Shown: one piece after another, positions 11,501-23,500 of the stretch
Numbering within the stretch: the first letter of the stretch is position 1
Layout: each line of letters opens with the position of its first letter
Position numbers and translations under genes: made by a program
Notes under the pieces: generated by a model
Database searches by the model: none
What the model saw: the letters and a program-made list of their open reading frames with translations, nothing else
Told to the model about the DNA's origin: nothing
From: Rhineura floridana
Lineage: Eukaryota; Chordata; Lepidosauria; Squamata; Rhineuridae
Reading direction: 5' to 3'
Assembly: GCF_030035675.1 (NCBI RefSeq)
Contig: NC_084493.1
Coordinates: forward strand, 26,170,203-26,234,202
DNA length: 64,000 bases

Positions 11501-14500
11501 CTTGCTGCATCCAGGATGACCTCTTGGGTAAGGATGCTCTTCTCGCTGATCTGCAAGGAGAAGGTCACGCTGCCCCGCAGCCCCCCTGGCAGTGCAATTT
11601 CCAAGGTTTTAAGGAGAAGCAAGATGGGCTTCCTGAAAGAATTTTATTTATTTATTGGAATATATCTAGACTGCCAGCTCAAAAGAAAATATTATGGTGG
11701 TGTACACTAAAAGCATTAAAACTTCATGAAATTATAAAACCATAAAATATTTACAAGGAAACCACTGGTTCAGAATTCTAGGTTGCAACGGAAGGGTTGA
11801 CCTTAAATATGAGTAGGAAAAAGTTGCTTGTCCACACATGATTGAGGACAAAAAGTTTAAGTTTATTAAATTTATACATCACTTTCTGCTTGACTCCCAA
11901 AGCAATTTATAACCAACCTGAAAAATACATTACTATAAATCACATAAGCATTATTAAAAATAGATTTAACAGTACAGTAACATATCATTGGTGCTGCCCA
12001 AATGCCTGGGAAAACAAAAATGTCTTTGCCTGGCAGCCAAATATTGACAAGGAGGAGAGTATTCTGTAGATGGGAAGGCTACTACGAAGAAGGCCCATTC
12101 TCTCCTTGCCATCCTCTGGATCTCCCTTGAACTATGGAATTCACTCCCACAAAAGGACGTGATGGCCACCAACCTGGATGGCTTTAAAAGAGGATTAGAC
12201 AAATTCATGGTGGATAAGGCTATCAATGGCTAGTAGCCATTATGACTATGTTCTGCCTCCACGGTCAGAGGCAGCATGCTTCTGAATACCAGTTGCTGAA
12301 AACTGCAAGAGGGGAGAGTGCTCTTGTGCTCAGGTCCTGCTTGCAGGCTTCCCACAGGCATCTGGTTGGCCACTGAGAGAACAGGATGCTGAATTAGACA
12401 AGCCACTGGCTTGATCCAGTAAGGCTCTTTTTATATTTTAAAGACTGTTTTATTATGTTCATAATATTGAAAAGTTGCTTTTGCTTGTTGTACATATATT
12501 GTTATGTCACTGATTATTTTTTGTTATTAGGAAATTGTTTTTGCAATCTATTTTTATTCACCTTGTTGTAAGCCGCCTTGAGCACAATTTTTTGTGGAAA
12601 GGCAGAATACAAATAAGATGATGATGATGATATTCTTATCTTATGGTCTTGTGTCTGTCCCCATCAACTGAATCTTCCTTACACAGACATTTGTCCATCC
12701 AGCCCAGTATTGACATGTTTTTCCCCATCACCTGCTATCTGATCCTTCTAACTGGAGGTGCTGGGATTGAACCTGCAAAGCATGTACTCCACCACACTGA
12801 GCAACAGCCCCTCCTCTATTTGCCCCTCTACTCCATTGATCAATTACACATTCTATTTACCTTTGCTTTCAATCTGATGGCCATCACTTTCATCGATTCC
12901 CTCCACACCACTCATGCTAAGGCAAGTCTGTGCTATGCCCTCTCCCTTTGTCTTTTTTCTTTCTTTCCTGGAAGTGCCCCAGTGGTATAAACTAAATTCT
13001 GCCATTGGTACAAAGTGTGTGATTATAAGCATCTCTGACCAATTTGCAAGTCCAGCCACACTATAACCTACTGCAAAGAGAACCTCACCAGCATCCTTTT
13101 TGTTATTTGCCAGCAGTCTCAAGATGGAGCTTTGTACCAGAAAGATGACATCACCTACCTGGTCTCCAGGTGATAGTCCATGACATCCCAGGCATCCCAA
13201 TACAATGGAACATCGTCAAATAGTGCAAACTGGTTAGCACAGCAGCCTTCAGGAACTGACTCTCTAGGAAAAAAGAAACACCCTCAGCCCAACCAACAAA
13301 TTGCATTGTATGACTGAAGCCTAAATTATGGTTGGTTTTCAAAGTACCTCTCAGGCTGCATTAAGCAAAGCGATGTCACACGCCCCATAATATCCAGATG
13401 GACTCGGACAACACCGTTCTCCATGATAACAGAACCATCTGCCTGGGGAGAAAGTTTTGACAACTAAATAAACTAAAAGGAACAAGGGCCACTGGGAAGG
13501 TTATACCCCGACACCTAGGAAGAATATTGAGGCAAAGGGAAGAAGAGCCTGGACTCATCCAGAAAAAGAGCAGCTCCTAGCCAGCATGGCCAATGGTCAG
13601 GGGTGATGGGAGCTGTAGTCCAGTAACACATGGAGGGCCACAGGGTCCCTATCCCTAAGTTATGGAATTTGCTGCCACAAATTGGGGAAGACCCATAGCT
13701 CAGTAGTAGAGCACCTGCCTTGCATGCAGAAAGTCCCAAGCTCAATCCCTGGCATTTCCAGGTAGGGCTGGGAGAGACTCCTGCCTCAAACCCTGGAGAG
13801 CTCCTGCCAGTCAGTGCAGACGATACTGAGCTAGATGGACCAATGATTTGACTCAGTATAAGGCAGCTTCGTATGTTCCTGTAAGGTGAGGATGGTCACT
13901 GAGACGGCTTTAAGGGAGGACTAGTCAGATTCACGGAGGTTTGGTCTATCACTGGCCACTCATCGTAATGGCTACAAATGGCTATATAGGGCTTTCAGGT
14001 TTACAGGCAGTTTACTTCCGAGTACCAGTCACTGGGGAGCAACAATCAGAGCAGGCTATTGCCCTCCTGTCCTGCTTGGGGGCTTCCTGGAAGCACCTCG
14101 GACAGCCACTGTGTGAAACTGTGGACTAGATGGACTTTTGGAATGATCCGACAGGACTCTTCTTGCGTTAACAGGGTTCCTCTGCATGGGCCGTTACTCG
14201 GGTTTTCTGACAAAAGCTCACCTTTTTGGTCACTGTCACGGGATGTGGAGGAGGTAATGAATCCTGAACGGTACAGTAGCCCATGCTGGGAACCGTCACC
14301 AAGGCTAAAGAGGTACAAAGGAGGTAGATTAACTTCTAAACAGCCAAAGGCCAGATGTATTTGCCAGGAGGTCCAGAGACCCTCTGCACTGTATCCCATT
14401 TCCACCTGATCCAATATAAAGTTTAGTTATTTAAGACAAACAGTAAAAAGGGTTTTGGATTCTACATTCTTTTTATTACATTTTTAGCTTGCTGGGACTT

Positions 14501-17500
14501 ACTCCATTTTTGCTCAGCAGCATATTTACATCCCACCTTTCTGACAGAATGTTTTCTCAAGGCGGCTTCACCTGTGCATTTAGGAAGGAACTCTCTGTGC
14601 CCTTCACAAAAGAATATGCAGCCAAAGGCCAGGGCAGAGGAACCCTCTAGCAATGACTCACTCACAAGGCTTTGGGCTGCAAACTTCCTTCTATGAAGGC
14701 AGAGGTGGGTGGAACAAGCGAACAGAAAGGTGCCCATTTGAATGAGATTCAAATGTCACTGACGCCTTAGGGGCAGGAGTGCACAGCATGAAGTGCACAA
14801 CATCTATTTGTGAAGGTGACCTGAATGTGCTAAAAAAGGGGAGAGAACTGCAACAATCACTTCTCCTAAGATTACTGTGAGGACTCTGTAAATATTATCA
14901 GCATTTTGCACATTAAATCAAGCAACTTCACCACCATCGTCATCTAAAGTTATGCTGAAATGAGTGCGACTAGCAAGAGAGTAATCCCTCTGTAATGGAA
15001 AGGTTTAAGACTGGAACATAGCTGGCACCTAAGGTCTCAGAATCTCTGGGTCCAGTTTTGGAGATAACTTCGGTTCGTTCCCATGGCAGTGTGTTGATCA
15101 CAAGCATGCTTTCATTAGTCTCTCGACTGCTTGCCAACAGGTCTCCAAATAGAGACTGCATAGCATCCTTCAGAAGCTGAGCTCCAGCACTGCGAATTTC
15201 TGGGGGAAAGGAAAAAAAGGATTCCCATTAAGGGGACCTGTCCATCCAGAGTGAGCTAAGGCAGCTCCAGTTATAAACAAACACCTGTATTAAAAATTAT
15301 TTTCAAAAAACTAGATCTACTGTTGGATTAACTCAGGGAAATCTTTTTGTCAATCAAAATGTTTTTAATACCCAACTAATTTATACCCTTAAGCATTACT
15401 ACACTTTTGATGCCATAGTCACCAAGTTACCATTTTGACAGTCAGCTCAATGTCTGTGGATTATTGATTTTTTTTTAATGCCAGTAAAGTAGGGGCATAA
15501 GAACTAAATTCCCCGAGTATGGGGTCACCACCGAGAAGGCCCTGTCTCTCATGCCCGGTGACCTAACAGACCTTGATAGTCACAAGCAGAGCTTCTGAGG
15601 CCTATCTCAAGGCCCAGGGCTAATTCATACGAGTGCAGGAGGCCCATCTATGTATTTCTATTGGAACGCCTCTCCCGATATGAACCTGCCCGTACACTGC
15701 GCTCAACATCGAAGGCCCTCCTCCAGGGTCCAACTCATAGGGAAGCTCGGAGGATGGTAACAAGAACTAGGGCCTTCTCAGTGGTGGCCCCCGAACTGTG
15801 GAATAGTCTTCGCGAAGAGATAAAAATGGCGCCAACGCTGCTATCTTTTCGGCGCCAAGTTAAAACCTTCCTATTTTACCAGGCATTTAAAAATTTTTCT
15901 ATATATGTTTTTAATCTGGTTTTAGATTGTGGATTTCTATATATATCTGTTTTTGTATTGCTTATGTGATTTTCTTGTATTTATTCATATTTGTTGTACA
16001 CTGCCCAGAGAGCTATGCTAGTGGGGCGGTATAAAAATCCAATAAATAAAATAAATAAATTTCCCCTCTTACCTGAATAGTATCTCATGGCATCCTCGAC
16101 TACCAGCTGGATACAGCTGCCTGGCAAGACATCATGGAATTGATTCAGGAGTAGCAGCCTGCCACCAGAAGGGGAGAAAAATCAAGTATGTATGCAAGAG
16201 CCAAAGAAAGAGAGGAACTAGCTTGCATCTATACAAAACTCTGGAGGCCTCAGGGCATCACCACCACCTTCTCATAGCCCTCTGATGCCAGAGTAGGGTC
16301 CATGAATGGAAGGAGCAGTTGGCTGTCTGCTGCTCCTGTTTGTTTGTTTATATTATAATTCTATACATACAAAATGGAGAAGCAAGGACAGGGGGAAAGA
16401 CCACAAACACCACTGTGAGCTCCTCAAAGGAAGGGTGCAATATATATGCAAATAATATTGTCATCACCAAGGGGCAAAAACAATGGGTTATGTTCATCAT
16501 TCCCATGAGCACAGATTTCCATGATGCATTTGGAATCTGAGACAGTGGCCCATTTCAGATGGATCATTAAACCATAAATGAGAAGAAGTGAACTTCGGGC
16601 TCATGCACTCTTCCCTCCCCTCTTCTCTTCTAGCACAACTGGAAGAAGATTAGAAGCAGCCACTTCCTCTAACTGAAATTTACTGTTATGTTAGAATTGG
16701 GGAAACTCTAGTTAGTTTAAAATATGGTCTGTTAACAAGCCAGGGTCCTATACCATGGATTGATCTTGGTTTGTTTTCTGGAGGGAGGGAGAAATGTTCT
16801 TTTTCAATCTGAGAAGTTTCTAGTTCACATAATTACAAAGACATATTTGGCACTGTGCCATGAAGGCAAAATAGCCCTGTAACCTTCTGGGCAATCCAGA
16901 TACCTAGCCTCTCTCCTTTCCTCCCAAAAGGAGCTTTTGGCCAACAATCGTAGTCTCCTACCCACCATTCCTCTTTTAGGATTTGGACACCGTAACTCAA
17001 AGTTGTACCTCCAGAGGTGCTGAAGCTTAGCAGAAGGGTACTGGAAAGAACGTTTCTTGGACAAAGCCAAGCTACTCAGAACCTCGACATCATGGAGAAG
17101 GCATTCGCATTCCCGATTCCCCTTTTTAATCTGATTCCAAAAATAGAAAACGTGGATTTTTACAGGAAAAAAATAAAAAGCAGTAACCAAAGGAAAAGAT
17201 CAGACATTACAAACTGATACTGATAAGCAAAGACTGTAAATCTGAACAATGCAATTCTATGCTTTTTTACCCAGAACTTGCAGCCCTCCAGAGGTTGTTG
17301 GACTACAATTCCCATCACCCCTGTCTGTTGACTATGCTGGCTGGGGCTGATGGGATTTGGAGTCCAACCACATCCGGAGGGCCACAGGTTCCCCGTTCCT
17401 GAGATACAGCCTCATGAAGCAAGAGAAGCAGACGCTGGAGCAACCGATGGGAAGTTTATAAGAACGAACTTTGCCTGTGTACAGCTTGAAAGGTGATTTT

Positions 17501-20500
17501 GATTTCAGAACTTCAGGAACAGACGCTTCTGAAGACAAACCCATTTAATCTAAGCCAGAATGCTGTGGAACTGGAGAGAGTTGATCATGATCCCAACAGA
17601 CTTCTCCTACACTTTTGTGGGCATACAAACCTGCCCATGGGTGGTGTATGTGCCGTTATGCAGCTCCAGAAACAGTTCTCCAACCCAGGTACACAGCTGA
17701 GCCTTTTCCTTTTCCAGGGCAGTGAAAAACTGGTCAGGTGTGGACATCTGAACCCTGCCAGTAAAAGAGATAGACCCGACTATCAGACAAGTTACAACAG
17801 GGGTGGGGAACCACAGGCCCGGGGAGTGAATGCCCCTCTATTCAGCCCTTGGACCCTACCCAGTCCAGGCCCCTCACACGCAGGGCTGTGGAGTCGGAGT
17901 CGTGGAGTCAGAAGCAATTTTGGGTGGAGTCCGAGTCAGAGTCAGTAGAAATGTACCGACTCTGACTTCCAAATAAATTTTGATTGACAAGAGTCGGACA
18001 GTAGAAAAATAGAGGAGTCGGAGTCGAAGGTTTGGCGTACCGACTCCACAGCCCTGCTCACACGTCCAACTCAAGTCTTTTGCCTGGCAGGATTGTGCCC
18101 TCGAACAGTGATAAGACCTCTTGCTTATCTGGATGAAGGGTGCAGATGTAAGTTGGGGGGGCAGGTAGAAATCTTGTGACTTTTGCTTTTCTGGAAAGTA
18201 GCCTTCTGTATTTATTTATTTATTTATTAAATTTGTATCCCACCTTTCCTCCCAGAAGGAGCCCAGGGTGACAAACGAACGGCCACACACTAAAAACATA
18301 CGTAAAACATCTGAAAAACAGAATATCTTAAACACAAAGCATCTTTGAACTTTAAAAGCATCCTCAAAAAAATCTTTAAAACAATTCCCAACACACATGC
18401 AGACTGGGATAAGGCCTCTACTTAAAAGGCTTGTTGAAAAGATGAAGGTCTTCAAACAGGCACCGACAACAGAGATGGCGCCTGCCTGATATTTAAGGGG
18501 AGGGAATTCCAAAGGGTCGGTGCCACAACACTAAAGGCCCAATTCCTAGGTGGCATGGAAGGGATCTCCTGATGAGACGTTATCTGCAGGAAGCCCTCAC
18601 CTGCAGAGCACAGCAATCAACAAGGTATAGAAGGGGTAAGGCAAAGGTAAGAGTCACTCCACTATGCACTTTTTGCTTCTAACCCTGCCCACCACAGGAA
18701 TTCAGTCCCTTGAAGGCAGCCCACGAATGACAGATCTTGCCATCATCCTCAAAGCAAAGACAAATCAGGACGCTGTCAACATCCTATCCTCTTCCCAAGA
18801 ATCTCTGCAGAGGCAGCTTGGCTCACCATCAACATAATTCTCTCCCTCTCGTCACATGAACGGGCTGGACTAAGAATACCTCTTCACCTTTTCCTCACCC
18901 TCTATGCCTCAGCTTCTCTTAGGGTCAGCTCCAGACCAAATGGCACCATGGACAAGGGATTTTTTTTAATATCTCACCACCATTTGTTCAACTTTTTAAA
19001 TAAGTATTTTCAATTGAGTTTGTAGCCTGATTTCCTGACTTTGATGCATGGTTTACATCAGGGATGGGGAACCTGTGGCCCTAGAGCTGTGTCTTGCATT
19101 CCAGTTCCCATCAGCCCCAGCCAGCATAGTGAGGGATGATTGCAGTTGTAATCCATCAACATCTGGAAGGCCACAGGTGCCCCACCCCTCAGCATGGATC
19201 TGATTTAAATCACTCACAACATTTGATGAAAGGCCATTGATGCTGTAAATTTTCCCAGGAACAAACAAAAAGCAACAAAATTAACATAATGCTGGTCGCA
19301 CATGGTCAACATTTACAAGTAAAGATGAAACATTTCCAATTGTTTGCTTTAGCTGTTGAATGGGTAGATAACCTGTAGCAGGTGCCTCGAAAACCAGCAT
19401 CAACGGCAGTTGCCTATGTTGCCTATCCAGATTCCAGCCCTGGGTCACCTTCTCCTCCATTCAGTGAAGCTGCTCTTGGACCCCATCTGCACTACACGTT
19501 TAAACCCGTAACATACCATTTTAACAGTCCTGGCTTCCCTCAAAGAATCCTGGGAAGTGTAGCTTGTTAAGGGTGCTGAGAGCTGTTAGGAGACCCCTAT
19601 TCCCCTTCCAGAGCTACAATTACCAGGGTTCCCTGGGATGAGGTATCAACCCACTCTTTAAAATGGTACAATGCGGGTTTAAATAGTGCAGATGAGCCTT
19701 CCTTAACTATGGGCTCCTCCAGACAACCTATTTATTGAGCATTCATCCTGATGTGTTTGCACAACACTAACACAAAAGTTGCATTCTACCTGGTCTTTAT
19801 TGAACATCTGCTGCAATTTGTTTGTGGGGGTGGTCATACCACAATGAACATTCATCCTGATTTGCTTGTGGGGTGTTTATATACATCTTCCCACGAATCA
19901 TTCCGTCAGCCCACACTTTTCAATGCACTTCCCTGTCCACTTTCCTAACCACAAAAAATCTGGTTTTTTTAAAAAAAGTGGATTTGTTGCACTGGAGCAA
20001 CAGAGTCGTTTCATCCACTTTAATTGGGCAAATCTAGTATGTACTTCAAACTCTCCCGCAAAATACTGACGGTCTGGAGGCGACCGTCTCACCACAAAAT
20101 TTTATATGCTTGACTTCACTTTTGTTTGGCTTATAATGAGAGCCGGAGTGTGGTAATGGTTAAGGTGCTGGACTATGACCTGGGGGACCAGGGTTTGAAT
20201 CCCCACTCAGTCATCAAGCTCACTGGGTGACGTTGGGCCAGTCACTGCCTCCCAGCCTGACCTACCTCACAAAGGTGTTGTGAGGTTCAAATAGAGAGGG
20301 GGGGAAACCATGTATACTACCTTGAGCTCCTTTGAGGAAAGGTGGGATATAAATGCAACAAATAAATAAATAATGGAGCAGCGCTTGGGGTGTTGCAAAG
20401 GGAGACAGACCTGGGTAAGCCATCTGTGTCCTTCATGCGGCTTAGCCTGTCCAGCATCTTCTGCGTTGGGCCGCCTCCCCCATCTCCAAACCCAAAGAGA

Positions 20501-23500
20501 GCGGCGCTGTGGTTCACACGGCCCTTGTCCCGATTACTCTTCATCGTTTTTAATATCTAGGGGAGAGACGACATCTACATGATAATGGACTGAGCTGGTA
20601 TTGTTCTGCTGTTTCCAGCTCGATGAAAAGGTCTCTGCCGTGGGTGTCTACTTGGCATTGTTTTGAAAATTTATCTGGTGTTACTTTCCATGTTGTTTTT
20701 AACTTTTTTAAAGCTGTTTTTATTTCATTTTTTACATCGCCTTGAAATGTGTGTGGAAGGCAGAATAATAACAATAACAATTACTATTATCATTTTCATT
20801 ATCTTCCCCCAGGCATTTTAGCATGTGTTTTTAAATTGTTTTAAATTGCGTTTTAAATTGTTTTTAAAAGATGTGTTTTAAATTTGTATATTTGTTTTTA
20901 ATGTTTTTTGTTACTGTAAACCGCCCAGAGAGCTTTGGCTATGGGGCGGTATACAAATACAATAAATAAATAAATAATAAATAGTGTGCTAATGGGAAGG
21001 GACATAGCTCAGTGGTAGAACATAAGAACATAAGAACATGCCTTGCATGCAGAAGGTCCCAAGTTCAATCCCCGGCATCTCCAGGTAGGGCTGGGAGACA
21101 CTACTGCCTGAAACCCTAGAGAGCTGCTGTCAGTCAGTGTAGACAATATTGAGCTAGATGGATTAATGGTTTGGCTCAGTATACAACAACTTCCTATGTT
21201 CCTAAAAGGTGGGGAACTATTTAACTGGAAGAGCAGAATGTAAACAGAACAAATAACCACTGGGAGTCAGAAGTGCTAATTATAACTTAGCAATTTACCA
21301 GGTAAAGCGAGGGTTTGATTTCTTTTTAATATTTCTGAGTTTACATAAAAATGAATAATCATCATTCTCTAACGTAGAGCATACAAGTTCTTGGTTTGAG
21401 TTGACTTTCATTTATTTATTCATCACCTGCTTATAGAAAAGGATTTTTCAAAAAACTCATTTAAACAAATATTCAGGAAGAATTCAGCCTTGCCTTAGCA
21501 GGTGTGTGTTTTGAACCTCCATTTAAATAAGGTGGCATAGCTATGTTTCTGAAACAGGTAAAGTACCTGAAGGATATGCCTATATTATTCCAGCATTTGG
21601 AGGAAGGGCTGTAGTTCAGTGACAGATCATCTGCTCTGCAAGCAGAAGGACCTGGGTTCAGTCTGGGGCATCTCCAGGTAGGGGTGGGAGACACTCCCTG
21701 CCTGAAACCCTGGAGAGCTGCTGCCAGCCAGTGTAGACAATACTGAGCTAGATGGACCAATGGTTTGACTTGGTATAAGGCAGCTTCCGGTGTTCCTATG
21801 TCCAAAGCTGCCAGTGGCTGTGATTGGCTGAGGAAGTCCTTGCATATGAACTGCAGGTGTTTGTATGAGAACAATAATGTTTTACATGCATTTTTAATCG
21901 CATAATGTATTTATGTTATTTATTTATTTATTACATTTATATCCCGCCCTTCCTCCAATGAGCTCAAGGTGATGTACACGGTTCTCCTCCCTCTCCATTT
22001 TATCCCCACAACAACCCGTGAGGTAGGCTAGGCTGAGAGACAGTGGCTGAGCCCAAGGTCACCCAGTGAGATTCATGGTGGAGTGAGGATCCGAACCCTG
22101 CTCCAACCCCTTGACCATCACACCACACTGGCTCCCTTGGTAACAAGCAAGTAATAAATTTAATAAGGAAGATGACGAGTAACATTTTTGCAGTGATAGG
22201 TTCCACAATAGCATTTATTTGGAAATGGGGAAAGAGTATTGCATCTGCTTAACTACAGCTGCACTCCTCCGCCCACTTGCCAAAGAGTTAACCCCATTCA
22301 ACAAAGCAGGACCGATTTCTGAGTAACATTTGTAAAATTGCACCTTCCGGAGTACACTTCCATCACCTCTCTCTGGTTCAACACATTTAGACCTCCTCTG
22401 GTACTGACACCTATAGCAAGAGGTTCTCAGGGTTTTATAGAAGATTACTGGATTCAGTCTCAGGGTCTGAGAATAGTGCTTTTCAGGGAAACAGGAAACA
22501 AGAATCACAGAATTTTAGAGTTGGAAAGGAATTGTGGAGGTCATCTAGTCCCACACGCTGCTAAGTAGAGGAATCTTACAATTACAGCAACTTTGACAGA
22601 TGACTGCCCAGCCTCTGCTTAAACACCTCTGAAAGGATCAAACAACTCCCCCAATTGCTTATTGGTCAGAGGACCTTTCTTCCCTTCCAGCATACTTTTA
22701 CTCATAGGCACAGAGAACATAAATACTCTGAGATCTGGCACTTCTATTTGGAGCTGTTTGCATGATCAGTATGCCGCACAGGCTCTGCTGGAGTCTATTC
22801 CCTCCCATCCCTTCCCCTTGCCTATCTGACTCCTTCTCGCCTTGATTTATTAATTTGATTTTATTCTTTTTCTCTCTCTTTTCTCTCTCTTTTAAAAGTC
22901 ATATGTCTGATTTTCTTAATGGTATTATGACTTAATATGTTTTGCTGTTCTGTTCCCCCCCACAATGGTATTTTAAGTTTGAACATTATATACCTTCCCG
23001 ATATATGATAGGACAGAACAGAAATACTTTTACAAATAAATAAATAATTATAATCTTGCCATCTCTTGCAGTTGCCTGTCTCCAGAACTGTTGGAAACTG
23101 TACTGGATTTCACATCCACATGCTGCCAGGTTGGCATTGACCCATGACATGGCCTTTTCAGTGGTGGCTCCCCATTTGTGGAATGCCCTCCCCAGTGAGG
23201 TGTGCCTGTTCCCATCACTATTCGCTTTCAGGAGGAATTTGAAAACATTCCTGTTTAGCCAGGCATTTGATAGCTGAAGGCGACTGTTCCTGGCAACCTG
23301 AAGATCACTGATAAGAGAAAGTTTTAATGTTGTGTTTTAGAATCTTTTAACTGTACTTTAGAATATTTTTAACTGAAATTGTGTTCTGGGATGTTTTAAA
23401 CTGTTTTTCATAGGTTTTTCTTTTCCTTGTTAAATTATTTTTATGACTGCTACCTTTGGCTGCTTTGGGAGGAAGGGTGGGATATGAATTCAATAAATCA

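Noticed and set aside
13683-13760. tRNA-like sequences in many SINE heads
   Set aside because: A- and B-box-like stretches are SINE promoters; no cloverleaf with anticodon and acceptor stem is kept.
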